From the NCBI GenBank assembly GCA_027487435.1, contig JAIYDP010000331.1:1-64000 (forward strand): 64,000 bases of DNA. The letters run 5' to 3'. The notes under the pieces are model-generated. The model was given only the letters and a program-made list of their open reading frames with translations. It searched no databases and was not told the origin of the DNA. The translations under genes were made by a program, and so were the position numbers. This document shows positions 37,201-47,600 of the stretch, piece by piece (position 1 is the first letter of the stretch; each line of letters starts with the position of its first letter). This DNA comes from Verrucomicrobiaceae bacterium (lineage in GTDB: Bacteria; Verrucomicrobiota; Verrucomicrobiia; Verrucomicrobiales; Akkermansiaceae).

Positions 37201-38234
37201 GAGCCGTCGCTGCGAACCTAGTGAAATCTGGTGCAGGTTCTGCGTTGATGGCTCACTTTACCGATGCGAATAATCCCTCTGCCCAAGCCGGAATCCTCGC
37301 CGTTTTGGCTACGGCAAAACACGCGGCAGCAGCATCACTTGCGAAGGAAGCAATGAAGCATAACTCCCCAGTCGTCCGTACTCAGGCCGTGCGCACATTC
37401 GCTGCGTTGACAGGCACATCATGCATTCCAGACGTGCTCTCCCATCTGATCGCCGCTACCGATCCGTCAGACGTGGAAGGTTGTGAAAATGCGTTATCGA
37501 TGTTTTGCACCGATCCTGCAAATGCGGAAGTGCTGAGGAATGCCATTCTCAAAACAAAAAGCTCCACCCCGCCAGATGCTCAAGCAACTATGTTTTATCT
37601 CCTTGGCCGCATCGGTGATTCCACATCTCTTGCTGCCCTGAAAAAACTCGCCCAGAATGACGATGCTCGCATGCTTGCTTCTGTCGCCACCGCACTGTCC
37701 TATTCCCCATCGCGGGAAGCGGATCAAATCATGATTGATCTTGCCGCAGCAAGCCCCAAGCGAGCGCAAATCATCGGCCCGCATGCCGTCCGACGCATGG
37801 TCATCGGCCCTAAAGGCTACAACGACATCTCTAGCTCCCAACGCATGGACTTCGCTGACGCCATGCTCAAAATTACCCTTGAACCGCGCATCGTTCAGCT
37901 TCTTGCCAGCATCCACGAAGCACGCGCACTCACGACCCTGATGTTCTGCTTGGAAAAAGGAGTGGCCTCCGCAGCCCAAAGCCTCATTGCCAATGCCGAG
38001 GGCATAGAAAAACTTAGCCCAGCAGATGCAAAAATCGCCGCCAAAGCCCTGCAAGATGTGATTGAGTATATCGAAATCACTCGTCTTCGCGGTGGAATCA
38101 AAGCACACATGAGCAAGGACGACAAATACACTGAATGGAAACTCCTCCAAGCACGTGCTGGCAAAGTCCTACTCAAATTCCATAAGCCCGATGCCGCGCC
38201 CATCCCTGGATTCGACCCACTCGACCTCGAATAG
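34260..38234 (+). CDS. exported PDZ / alpha-toroid (DUF6288-like) / HEAT-repeat protein
   Basis: This is a 1,324-residue protein with a signal peptide (TFSFLLLSVLPYSVFA). Residues about 70-155 form a PDZ-like domain (GTIKGSPAEGKFINGDVITG, INGIKFKS). Residues about 220-560 form a helical domain with conserved aromatic and Gly/His motifs (GYQTWHHGFIGLYCAIYYDA, GTWGHTFAFPSFNGGKLHEM, HDYHTQWSSWGATLC). It resembles alpha/alpha-toroid domains and the DUF6288 family found in Verrucomicrobiota and Planctomycetota. From about 590 to 1,300 there are HEAT-type repeats, for example LLSHENARFRHGALSAIAAC and PYLGSDYWRIRNHSRAVAAN. It is the last gene of the operon. Third positions are richer in C than in neighbouring genes. 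An enzymatic activity of the toroid domain is possible but not demonstrable here. Confidence 0.65.
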   Translation: MNPLRSTFSFLLLSVLPYSVFADEREVNEEQQAAVLNGGDVIEETIRPENLTDLTKGEGLPPSKNKPFVWRLGPTGISCIMSGGAVGDQLLVQGTIKGSPAEGKFINGDVITGINGIKFKSGGNLGITIGNAIIEAEREANAGKITFQVWRDKNYPARTGTKNIAGTDIDQLINEAENDDSLFDWKPEEARKEEVKNMDLAKFPIDPITLDIELKLRTFPDYADTAPYDCPKTQQILEDAWKSLEERFIVDPKRPGSGKGGVIEAMGLIASGKPEHRELVKQWVRSPNCPWKPPTEAIGERFKPGYKGYNGYQTWHHGFIGLYCAIYYDATGDDYVLPALRKFAIEAAMGQSKAGTWGHTFAFPSFNGGKLHEMNPGYGALNAAGNRCFFLIVLAKKLGVEHPEIDAAIARSHKFFGSFVDQGAIPYGDHAAADTDDSNGKNAGTAFAMKLLGDDYSAKYFAMMSAHASFTPRGGHAHDYHTQWSSWGATLCGPQIRTMAERNMRWRRTLCRMHDGSFVYHSPTEKYNTLRDPTATEIFNQAVIHKQTLITGKDLDEKLYPDPRETKQFIATASGQFNDDSLKTMAGKPWPERSTDEVFDMLDIFMPKTRKYVAAELAKRFQAGETTILPRLVELLSHENARFRHGALSAIAACGNDTVLSHLAKITPLLNDPKDFVRITAVATISKASNAPEIQLAILQTAVTDGTALAPNSVRNAIQNSLLKSDTAVSKTPFQSDIDENLVTQALSNLILEETGGGPFVEAKIGVWDKDTVIRLAGPLTFIAEEEQVYDQMFGNRNAPAQAMLAKFGYLEAFQTNGYRIHKKAEMPRRIRGEFGFKDPLVLPELVAQQPGIFTDLIDDLKTVIIANPTEEITIKDAQKRVTVTPLVKILQTIEQNKTPTKLPSIASDVRSMFQKELDACEGSGAKIKLCRAALAHPESKNTFRQIAAMDALVELIEAEALEDLIPYLGSDYWRIRNHSRAVAANLVKSGAGSALMAHFTDANNPSAQAGILAVLATAKHAAAASLAKEAMKHNSPVVRTQAVRTFAALTGTSCIPDVLSHLIAATDPSDVEGCENALSMFCTDPANAEVLRNAILKTKSSTPPDAQATMFYLLGRIGDSTSLAALKKLAQNDDARMLASVATALSYSPSREADQIMIDLAAASPKRAQIIGPHAVRRMVIGPKGYNDISSSQRMDFADAMLKITLEPRIVQLLASIHEARALTTLMFCLEKGVASAAQSLIANAEGIEKLSPADAKIAAKALQDVIEYIEITRLRGGIKAHMSKDDKYTEWKLLQARAGKVLLKFHKPDAAPIPGFDPLDLE

Positions 38235-38363
38235 TACGTGGGTGCTTTTCGTCGATCTACAAGGGAGTTAGAAACATTTCCCTAACGAAAGGCACCTCAT
38301 CGAGAGAGAGTCCAAGATACGAGTCAAATGGGTTGGGTATTCGATACCATTGAGCTTCGTTCG

Positions 38364-39704
38364 TTATTTCGCTTGGGCTTTGAGTTCACGGAAACGGGCC
38401 CGCATTTCGGCGATGCGCTCGGTTTGGGAAGGGTCTTTGATCAGATCGTTTTCCTCATGGGGATCTGCGGTGATGTGGAAGAGTTGCTCAATGCCGTGCT
38501 CAGGCCAAAAGAAATATTTCCAATCTTTGCGAACGAGGGCCTCGGAGGGAGGAATGAAGGATTTGTTCTTAAGCATGGCGTGCTCATAGAAGAACTCGTC
38601 GCGCCATTGAGGTTTTTTGTTAGCGAGATACAGCGGTGAGATGTCTCGGCCTTGCATGGTGCTGGGGGCTGAGATGCCAACGGCCGAGAGGATGGTCGGG
38701 GCAAGATCAACGTTGAGCGTGAAGCTATCTTCCGTGGTGCCGCGTTTGGCAGCGGGCATGCGTGGGTCGTCGATGATAAGGGGAACTCGAATGCTTTCTT
38801 GGTGTGGATACCATTTGTCCGCAAGTCCGTGCTCTGCATGAAAGTAGCCGTTATCAGTAGTGAAGATGATGAGGGTATTTTCGTAAATGCCTTGTGCTTT
38901 GAGTTCCTTGATGACTCGCCCGCATGTCGCATCGACCTCCGTGGCCAAACGATAATAATTTTTCATCATCTCCTGATATTTTTCCGGTGTGTCAAAGCGC
39001 CATGTCCAGCGGTTACGACCTTCGTTTTTGTTGGTGAAAAATGCCGGCAAGCGTTTCCATGATTCCTCTGTGGCGTTCGTGGGGACAGGAATCGTGATAT
39101 CGTTGTATAGGTTCATGCTCTGAGGCTGTGGGATGAATTGCTTGGGGTTGTGATCTTCGGCGTGAGTCGCAAAAAAGGCGAGTGTGAGACAAAAGGGTTT
39201 TTCTTTTGGTCGGCTGGCGAGGAATTCTAGGGCATCGTTCTCATTTTTCTGCGTGACGTGGATTTTCGTACCGTCAGCATTTTTCATCCAATGGACACCG
39301 GAGTAGGAGCGTCCGAAGTCGAATCGATTCGCAGGAAATGTGCCGTTGTGCCACTTGCCGACATGACCGACCCAATAGCCATTGTCGCGCAGCAGACCAG
39401 GATAGGTATTCTCCCACGGGGTCGTAAAGGCGTTGAATCCGCGGTTGCCGTGCCGTGACATCCATTGTCCCGTAAACAACGAGGCGCGGCTAACCCCACA
39501 GATGGAGGTGGTAACGCAGTTGCTAGTAAAACGTACCCCCTTGGATGCGAGGGCATCGAGATGAGGAGTTTTGACGATCGGATTACCAGCACAGCTTAGG
39601 GTATCGAATCGCCAATCGTCGGCATAGAGAATGACAACGTTGCGCTTAGGCTCCACCGCGTGGAGGCTCGTGATCAGTGCGAAAAGGAAGATAAGTCGAT
39701 TCAT
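38364..39704 (-). CDS. exported type I sulfatase
   Basis: This is a 446-residue protein starting at the ATG at 39704, which gives a signal peptide ([16 protein letters not shown]). The metal-binding start [13 protein letters not shown] (Asp29-Asp30), the formylglycine motif at residues 69-73 (CGVSR, followed by ASLFTG) and [12 protein letters not shown] (Asp-Asn...His) are all present, so it should be an active sulfatase. The motif position usually held by Pro or Ala is Val here. Substrates are usually sulfated polysaccharides such as algal or mucin glycans, but cannot be assigned. It is a single gene, convergent with the large operon. A formylglycine-generating enzyme must be encoded elsewhere. 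Confidence 0.88.
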   Translation of the reverse strand: MNRLIFLFALITSLHAVEPKRNVVILYADDWRFDTLSCAGNPIVKTPHLDALASKGVRFTSNCVTTSICGVSRASLFTGQWMSRHGNRGFNAFTTPWENTYPGLLRDNGYWVGHVGKWHNGTFPANRFDFGRSYSGVHWMKNADGTKIHVTQKNENDALEFLASRPKEKPFCLTLAFFATHAEDHNPKQFIPQPQSMNLYNDITIPVPTNATEESWKRLPAFFTNKNEGRNRWTWRFDTPEKYQEMMKNYYRLATEVDATCGRVIKELKAQGIYENTLIIFTTDNGYFHAEHGLADKWYPHQESIRVPLIIDDPRMPAAKRGTTEDSFTLNVDLAPTILSAVGISAPSTMQGRDISPLYLANKKPQWRDEFFYEHAMLKNKSFIPPSEALVRKDWKYFFWPEHGIEQLFHITADPHEENDLIKDPSQTERIAEMRARFRELKAQAK

Positions 39705-39806
39705 GATACTTCTGTAGAAGATCCGATTCGTACCATGGAGAAAAAGAATGGCAATCTCGATTTTTTCGGAAGCGCGATAGAGAGCATTATGGCGGAGTGG
39801 CAAGCA

Positions 39807-40250
39807 TCATACGTTACCGATCCTGCGATTCATGATGATGTGGGGAATGCCTACTTCCTCAAATACCTGGCCCTCAGCAAAATAGCCGCATTTCTCGTAG
39901 AACCAGCGCACCGATAGCCTAGCGTGGAGGGTGATGTTTTGATACGCATTCCTTTGCAAAACGTCTTCAACTGCTGCCAGCAATCCCCTACCCTTGCCAC
40001 TACCGGCGACGTCAGGACGAACCCACATTTGGCGAAGACGAACGACCTGAGGATCCACATGAACAGCGATCACACCTGCGAGAATGGAGTCCTCATTTTT
40101 CAGCACAAAATGCCTTTGTGCATCTTCGCCATCCGTATCCGAGGTGCTGAGTGACAAACCAAGTGGACTTCGGAGAATCTGATCGCGAAACGTCAGCACC
40201 TCGCGGTATTCTGGGCTGCCATAAGAAATTTCATGTAGGAAGGGTTTCAT
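39807..40250 (-). CDS. GNAT-family N-acetyltransferase
   Basis: This is a 147-residue cytoplasmic protein. The core shows the GNAT order: strand VLKNEDSILAGVIAVHVD, strand RLRQMWVRPD, then the acetyl-CoA pyrophosphate-binding turn VAGSGKGRGLL and helix AAVEDVLQR. NITLHARLSVRWFYEKCGY is the last conserved block, with the usual Tyr. The C-terminal strand GIPHIIMNRRI closes the fold. The substrate is unknown. It is divergent from the IspH-like gene at 40574. Confidence 0.85.
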   Translation of the reverse strand: MKPFLHEISYGSPEYREVLTFRDQILRSPLGLSLSTSDTDGEDAQRHFVLKNEDSILAGVIAVHVDPQVVRLRQMWVRPDVAGSGKGRGLLAAVEDVLQRNAYQNITLHARLSVRWFYEKCGYFAEGQVFEEVGIPHIIMNRRIGNV

Positions 40251-40496
40251 GATATCGCTATTTTGATTTCGGGCTTGGTTTACCTTGGCTATTCGGATCG
40301 GCAGGACGTGTCATCTGAGTATGCAGATCACATTCGGTTCAAGATGCTTGTGTCGCGACAATCAATAAGAAAAAACCAACTTTAGGCAATCCATTGTAGA
40401 GGAGAGCCTCTGAGATTTTACCCTCAGACAAACATGGTACTTTTAGCTCATGTATTTGGATCGCGACATTTTGCCTCTTTTTTCTTGCAACTTTTT

Positions 40497-40513
40497 ACTT
40501 TGCGTAACAAAGT
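40497..40513 (+). promoter_or_regulatory. operator-like palindrome, copy 1
   Basis: ACTTTGCGTAACAAAGT is a perfect inverted repeat with 6-bp arms and a 5-bp centre. A second near-copy lies exactly 60 bp downstream and abuts a start codon. The preceding TTT is shared by both copies. It is probably the binding site of a dimeric regulator; the regulator is not identified. Confidence 0.55.
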
Positions 40514-40556
40514 TTCTTCGTGAGCGCTTTGCCGGCTCATCTTTTTTTACCTATTT

Positions 40557-40573
40557 ACTTTGCAACACAAAGC
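40557..40573 (+). promoter_or_regulatory. operator-like palindrome, copy 2, adjacent to the start codon
   Basis: ACTTTGCAACACAAAGC has arms ACTTTG and CAAAGC (5 of 6 paired) around a 5-bp centre and ends one base before the ATG at 40574. With copy 1 it forms a direct pair with 60-bp centre spacing. Occupancy here would block translation or transcription start of the IspH-like gene, so negative autoregulation or repression is plausible. Confidence 0.5.
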
Positions 40574-41482
40574 ATGAAAACCAACACCAACATTCGTCAA
40601 TGCGGCTTTAACATTCATCGAATTGAACCTTCCGCGATGAGAGTCGCCGCGCAACAGCAACTTGATACCTTGCTAGAAATAAGTCAGAGAAAAAAACTCT
40701 GGTGCTGGCATCCCTATAGCCCGAACCCTCGGGTGCAAAGTCTCTGCGAGCAAGCGGGTATCTCACATCATGAACAGGATTTACGAGCCAACTCGGCCAT
40801 CGTGATACCTGCCCACGGAGCTCCTGCTTCTCTCAAGAAACAATGGAAAGCGGAAGGTCGCACCATGTATGACTTTTCGACACCTGAAACACGACGCGTT
40901 TTAACAACACTTGGATTGCTAAAAATCGAAGGCGCAGAGCTTGTGATCATTGGACGGAAAGACGACCCAGAAGTCATTTCTTGGATCCATGATTATCGGG
41001 CAGCACGAGTGGTAGAAAACGCAGAAGATGCCGTGAGAATTCCGTATTCACCGCATTTTGGAATTGTGTGTCAAACGTGTTTCTGTCCGGTATTAGCACG
41101 CCATCTGAGCTCGGTGATTCGCAATCGTCATCGTGATAGTCGCGTGACATTTTACGATACGAGTTCGGAAGAAGAAAATCGCCGCCGACAAGCACTGAAG
41201 CAAGCGACACGATTCCCAGGCCCCCTGCTGCTCCTCGGACATTCCTTAGCAACTGCGATGATGGCCCATGCCGCAGCCGAATTACGCGTTCCGGTACACC
41301 AGATGAACCGAAAGAATTCTCTTCCTCGTTTCGAACAAGCTCGCTTATCCCATGTTCACATCGCTGCATCCAGCGATGTTCTGCCAGAAGAAATGGAGGA
41401 TTTGACCTCGGCGCTAAAAGCTATGCAAACAGGAATTGAAGAACTTTCCTCTAGTTCCAAAAATTTCTCTAATATATCCTGA
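40574..41482 (+). CDS. IspH/LytB-fold protein lacking iron-sulfur cysteines
   Basis: This is a 302-residue protein close to IspH length (about 310-320). Regions align with IspH blocks in order: HGAPASLKKQWKAEGRTMYD for HGV...GLTVIDATCP, then IGRKDDPEV for IGHxGHPEV, FGIVCQTCF for xxxTQTTLS, and DTSSEEENRRRQALKQA for DTICxATQNRQxAxxxL. At the cluster-binding positions Cys is replaced by Thr (residue 103) and Ser (residue 198). The substrate His in the HPEV motif is Asp; the neighbouring Glu remains. A Cys near the N-terminus (residue 10, IRQCGF) may or may not match the first ligand. It should not work as the isoprenoid reductase. I infer a neofunctionalised paralogue. An alternative GTG start at 40520 would place operator copy 2 inside the gene. 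Confidence 0.6.
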   Translation: MKTNTNIRQCGFNIHRIEPSAMRVAAQQQLDTLLEISQRKKLWCWHPYSPNPRVQSLCEQAGISHHEQDLRANSAIVIPAHGAPASLKKQWKAEGRTMYDFSTPETRRVLTTLGLLKIEGAELVIIGRKDDPEVISWIHDYRAARVVENAEDAVRIPYSPHFGIVCQTCFCPVLARHLSSVIRNRHRDSRVTFYDTSSEEENRRRQALKQATRFPGPLLLLGHSLATAMMAHAAAELRVPVHQMNRKNSLPRFEQARLSHVHIAASSDVLPEEMEDLTSALKAMQTGIEELSSSSKNFSNIS

Positions 41483-41618
41483 TAATCAATCGTTGCTGTT
41501 TTCTCCTGTAGAATTTACAAACAATTTTCCAAAACTACGGATTATGTTTGATAGCATGAAATTTATCTGATCGATTACATAGCACATTCAACAAGTTGAT
41601 TATCTCACTATCTATTCT

Positions 41619-44600
41619 ATGAAAACACCCCTCTTCACCTACGCTTGGCTTGCATCACTGATGATCTTCGGCACGAGTGTGGAACTCGATGAAAAATCCT
41701 CACGCTACCACACGATGCTTTTGAAGAAACCTGAGAGCACTGCTGTGCTTTCTCGCTTCATCGATGCTTGGTTGGAAACGGCTGATCAGGCTGCACTGAC
41801 AGACATCCTTAAAGCAAAAGCCCAAGCCGGCGGTGCCGCAGACTGGCGCGTCTTAGCTGCCTTTTATGAATTCTCAGGAAATGATAGCGAGGCCATCGTC
41901 GCATTGAATGCCGCTGTCAAAGCAGGACCAGACGACAAAACAACGCGACTCGCGCGGGCAAAACTGTTAGGCAAGCTGCTACTCTTCGACAAAGCGATCG
42001 ATGATCTTAGCGAAGCCGCCAAAGATCCGAATCTAGAACTCGAAGCCACGACACTTACAGGACGCTACTTAGCACGTGCGGGCCAGCCCGATAAAGCGGT
42101 GGAATCATGGGGTAAGTTGATCGCGGCACATCCAGAAGACATTGGACTCCAAGAAGATTTATTGGATTTATTGATCGAAGAAAACTTGATGGATCAAGCC
42201 ATCGCAACCTCAATCAAACTAACGGCAGCCACCAAAGATCCCTACCAGAAAGCGATTCGACGCCTGCGAACGGCGCAAATTTATTCACTTGCCAATAGAA
42301 AATCAGAAGCTGCGAAAGAATACCAAGAGATCCTCGGATTGGCCGCCCAAGACTCGTGGTTGGAACGCGAAACATTGGCACTTGTGAACAAACTCTTCAT
42401 CTCGCAGGACGATAGCGATGGATGGAAAACATTTCTGGAAGAAGCCATCGTCGCGACTCCCAAGCGGACCGCGTTGCAAGAAAACATGGCACAGCATTTG
42501 CTGACGACGGGAAACATCGAAGAGGCCGTGGCGTTGTATCGCAACCTCATCCAAACAAACCCCGGAGTGCGAGGCTTTCGCGAATCTCTGATAAGCTTGT
42601 TCGAACAAGCGAATAAAAACAAAGAAGCCAGCCAAGAACTAACCGCCCTTTTAGAGAAAAATCAGAATGAACCACAACTGTGGGAAAAGCTCGCAACAAT
42701 CCACCAGAAGCTAGGCGATCAGAAGGCTACTACGGATGCCATCGACAAGGCCGCAGCGCTGATGACGCAAGACGAAGCGGGTAAAATTCAAAGCGCGCAA
42801 CTTTACCTGCGTTTTCAAAACAAAGAAACCTGCGAAACTATCCTGCGAGCTGCGGCAAAAGAATTTGGGCCATTGTCCGAAGCCGCCGATAACCTGGCTG
42901 TTTTTCTCGCCATGAATGGGAAGCCGGAAGAAGCTGTTGCGCTCTGGATCGATGCTTCAAAAAAAGCTGATCGCGAATCTTTGCTGCGCATTTCTCGCTC
43001 GCTGTCAGCTCACGGGAAAGTTGTAGAAGCCTATCAAATCCTCGCCGACCGCGAGAAGGAATTTGCTGATGACTCTCTTGTCCTCACGGCCTTATGCCAA
43101 GCGGCACAGTTGACCGAGAAATCAGCTCAAGCCATCCCTGCGGCACTGACGCTGGTGAAATTATCCATTGCTGCCACTGACATCGAAAACTCCATCAAGG
43201 TCGCAGCCGCCTTGATTCTTCGATCGGAAATGAGCGATGAAGTCATTCAGCAGATCACTGGAATGCCTGCTGCATCACTAGGTGAGCGTTGCTTATTAGC
43301 GCAACTGCATGAACTCACGGGGGATACCATTTCCTCGGAGAAAGCAATCACTGCCGCCGCGACAACTGATGCATCCTTGGCTGCCGCCGCCATGCGCGTG
43401 TCTCTACTGGAAACCCGCGGTGACTTGCCAGGCGCTGTCGCAGCAATGCGGGAATTGATGACGAAGCCCGGCGGCAACAAACCGCATTTCCTCAAACGCT
43501 TGGTAGATCTGTTAGAAAGATCCGGCGACATTCCTGCGGCACTCGTTGAAGTCACAAAATGGAAAACGGTTGCCCCCGGAGACAAAGCGGCTTGGCTCAA
43601 ACATGCAGAGCTATTTACCGCATCGGGCGAGCCAGAGCGCGCCACCGCTGAGCTGCGCCGTGCCTGTGCTAAGTTTGGTAACGATGAGCAGATGCGCCAA
43701 AAGTTGGTAAGCTCACAAATTGAAGCTGGCGCCAATACCGATGCTTTGCGCATTCTTATGCAATTGCATGATGAATCCGAAAGCACTGCTACGAAGATCA
43801 AGTATGCTAGCCAAATCGCCTCGACGTCCATGATCGAAGGACGCGCCGAGGAAATGGAACAATTATTTCGCAAGCGCAGCCGCGATAATCCCACTGCCGT
43901 GGCTCCATTGTTGGTATTGCGCGAAATGATGGTGACATGGCAAAGAAATGAAGAAGCTGCGGAGCTTTTGTTAGAGGCCTCTCGCCGCAAGCCTGATGAC
44001 ATCGATCTCCAAGCGCAGCTGGCAGAACTTTTCGAAACCCAAGGTGACATCAAAAAGGCTGAAACGCTCATGCAATCGCTGATCGCCAAGCACAATAGCA
44101 TCGACATCAAGCGTCGTCTTGTCGCTTTTTACACCCGCAATGGCTACGCAGAAAAGGCGCAAACACTGACCAAGGAGATCGCCCTAAACTCCGTCGATCC
44201 ACGCCAGATCGAAACGATTGCAGTTTCCATGCTCACCAGCAAGCAATCCGCGGATGCCATCGAGATGCTGCGTGCTGCTTCGACCAAGTTTCCGTTAGAT
44301 TGGCGAATTTCCTATTTGTACGCGTATGCTCTGGAGTTGAATGATCAGCCCGAATTGGCATTTCAAACCTTTCTCGCACTTAGCCAAATCAAAGAAGAAA
44401 TCCCGAATTTTGTGGCACCATTGCAACAAAACCAAGGTTATGGTCATTACTACAACCATTACGCATCCATAAAGCCAGACAATAACATCTATGCGCAGAT
44501 ACAACAATTTTTCAGGACGCCGCAGGAAGCCTATTTACAGCAAAATCCTTACGGCTATGGCGGGATAAGCTGGGGCAGCAGCTACGGCATGGGGATGCTG

Positions 44601-47600
44601 CCAGTATTACAACTCCCGACGGACTCAAAAACTCTACGTCGCTACGCCTTAGTACACGCCCTGATGATCACCAAAAAAGGCAAAGAAGAACTGGCAGCCC
44701 AACGCATCAATCAACTCCGCAACAAGGAATTTCCTTTTTGGAATGCCTTTGTGAAGTTATCGATGATCAAAGATCCATCCCTCTACCCAGCCCTTCTCGA
44801 AGAGACCCCTGTAGATCCCTACATGGTGAAAATGTTGATTCGTTATGGATTACCTTCGCAACATATCGGAAGAAACCCAACCACTCCCGTCATCAAACCA
44901 GAAACATGGTGGAAAATTTCCGCCGATCTTGCTGAAAAAGACCCTGCGACTGCACTCGAAGCACTCGAAATGGGTTACAGCACAAATCCTAGCAAGAAAC
45001 GCACACAAGAGGAATATCAAAAATCGATCGATTTACTGGCACGCATTCCGGCCAAGGAACGAACGGTTACGTTTTCTGCGTTGCATAGTATCAGTCACTC
45101 CAGCAATGATGAAAATGTTTCAGCAGAGCAAAAGGCTCAGCTCGAGCGCTTGATGGAAGAATCGATGGAAGCCAATGGCGATGGTTTGCAATACCAGCTC
45201 AAGAAACTTGCCAAATCGATCGAAAAGTCAGCCCTTGCAGGTGATTACGTCAAAGCTGGGGAGGCCTCCAACAAATTCATCAAAGCTGCGGAAAAAATCA
45301 ATCAATCTCACCCGTTTTACAACATTCAACAGCAGCAGCTTTATCTATCTCACAGCAATTCTTCAGTCGCTCGCCTATGGGCGGATAATGCCAAGCCAAT
45401 CACCCCTGCGCAAATCATCGAGCAGTTCCGGTATGAACCTCTCATAGGTCAAGCCATGAACCTTGGCGTGAAGTTCCTGCTAGCATACAATCCACAACAC
45501 GGGCTCGCCCAACCTGAACTTAGTCCAGCGCGGGCAGAATTGATGAAGGCGCTGAAAATCAATGAGAATCAGGCAAACCAACCTAAGTCTCCGTCTAAGC
45601 TCGATATCAAAGACCCGAAAGCATTTCTCGAGGGCGTCATGAAACTTGATCGCCCACTCGACCGCGTGCTTGTGCTCTATGCTTGCCAGTTGCCCGCCTT
45701 GCTCGACCCGCTGCTTACACAACTCACCGCCGAAGAGTCCAAACCTGACGACAAACTCCTTCTTTGGGCTTCCGCATATCAGGCTAACGACAAGAAAAAT
45801 CTCCCCTTAGCTTACGAACTAGCCGTGCGATGCCGCAACATAGCAAAGCGCGACATTCAATCATCCGCAGATCAACAAATCGTCCTTATCGCTTCGTTGT
45901 TGCTTGCCGAGAAAGTCAATACCGTCGATTTGAGTGCAGCGAAAAGTGCCATCCTACGCGCAGCAAAATCGATCATTAACCAAGAGGAGAAAGTCATCGC
46001 CGCCAAAAAACTCAAGCAATTCGGACTAGAACTAGCCGCCGATCGTATGGTTCGTCCCTCATTGACGCGCAATAGGAACGCGAGCTCACGTTCTCATTAC
46101 GGATCGGGAATCAATCCAAAAACAACACAAGATGCGGCCACTCTCGCCCGCAAAGGAAATCGCGCTGGTGCTGCGACGCAATTTTACCAACAAATTCGAC
46201 AAGTCTTCCAACAACAGCAAGGCAATCATAGCTATTACCTTCGCGAAATCAAAGAATTGGTGAAATCGCTCAAACTCGAAAAAGACATCGCCGCGCAAAT
46301 GCGCCCAAGCGCAACAGCCCCATTTCGCGAACGTGTCGAATTCATGCGTGTGATGTGTGCCATCGATAACCCAGATCAATACACAGCCGAACTCAAGGCT
46401 CTGTTTCAAGAAAATCCCGAGGATTCACATCTGATCAAAATGATGACTCACATCGGCGAAAAGGAAATCCAAACCGCTCTTGCCAAGAAGTTTGCAAGCC
46501 TTAAACCTCAAGAAATCATGCATTGGGGAGCTGGTATTGTGCAGGATTTCAGTGAAACTGATCGCAACATGGACGACAAAACGTACTTGGCATACCTGAG
46601 CCGTATGGAATTGATAATTGCCATTCTCGAACATCAGCCAACCGAACAAAAAATGCCAAATACATTGGCATGGATCAATGACATCATCACTCAATGGCAG
46701 AACAATCACTATGTCAACGGGAACTACCTACGTGCGTTTGGCTCCCCATTACCCACGGCACCTAAGGTTGACAATCCGCTTTGCACAAAACGCGATGAAG
46801 TGATCCATCGTATGGCACTTGCTATGATCAAGCACAAGGACACCAGTGGCACGGGTTTCCTGCTCTTGAAAACTGGAAAAGAACTCTGGCAAATCGAAGA
46901 CGCATCATTGCAACAAATCGCTCTAACCAGTTACAAGAGCATGTTGGCGGGGCTGAACTTCGCTAAGACAGAACAACCTGTGGCGAAAGGCTTGTTTGAA
47001 TCCGAGGATGAAGAAGATCCTTTCAGCCAAATGAGCCGATACTCCCGCGGTAGCTACTACGGCCGGGGCTCCAATAGTTCTGAAAGCGAAAAATCGATTC
47101 GAGATGCCCTTGCTTTATCAGCAGAGCTAAAGCCGCTGACAAAAGAAGATTTGCTACCCTCGCTAAAAGAGCCAGAGCGCAAGCTTGTTGTTGGTTGGCT
47201 CAGCTACTTTGCCGCTCCCACAGCGCAGCTTGCTGCAGAGCGCAAGACAACAATGACCGAAAATATCGTGGCATTCCAAACGAGCGTGGAAATCGCAAGA
47301 TTGGTGAACATACCAATCATCCCCGGGGTGACTTTGATGCTGAATCACAAGGATGCAAAAAATCTAACACAGCGCGGCTTCTTCAATCCCGATATCAACA
47401 TGATTCAGCCTTTTTTCGATCAGGCAAATCAAGCAAAAACCCAGCAGGAATGCGAAAAACTTTTGACCTACATTACGGAACAATATCTCGGTGAGAAAAA
47501 ATTATGGTCTCTCTATGAAATAGCTTCGATCAATAGGAACCGCAGATCGTACTATGCATCAGAAATCGATACGAGAATTCAAGCCTACAGGAGTGTCATC

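Larger units (their letters stand above)
10775..38234 (+). other. putative 12-gene operon: giant TPR proteins plus ExbB/ExbD/TonB-like module
   Basis: Twelve consecutive plus-strand genes lie with gaps of at most 94 bp. Five junctions overlap by ATGA (14969, 22549, 29070, 33091, 34260) and another gap is only 3 bp (30489/30493). The order is TPR, TPR-beta-TPR, giant TPR-beta-TPR, giant TPR-beta-TPR, PH-like, ExbB, ExbD, ExbD, TonB-like, DUF4159 membrane protein, membrane protein, PDZ/toroid/HEAT. A promoter is expected in the 270-bp gap before 10775, but I cannot point to convincing -35/-10 boxes. Confidence 0.7.
40251..40573. other. intergenic region between divergent genes, with two operator-like sites
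   Basis: This region separates the GNAT gene (minus) and the IspH-like gene (plus). Besides the two palindrome-like sites at 40497-40513 and 40557-40573 I see no gene. Its right half is AT-rich with T runs, as expected for a promoter region. Confidence 0.6.

Noticed and set aside
43247-44110. Minus-strand 287-residue open frame inside the 3,005-residue gene
   Set aside because: Ser-rich antisense translation of TPR helices with no start context or motif.
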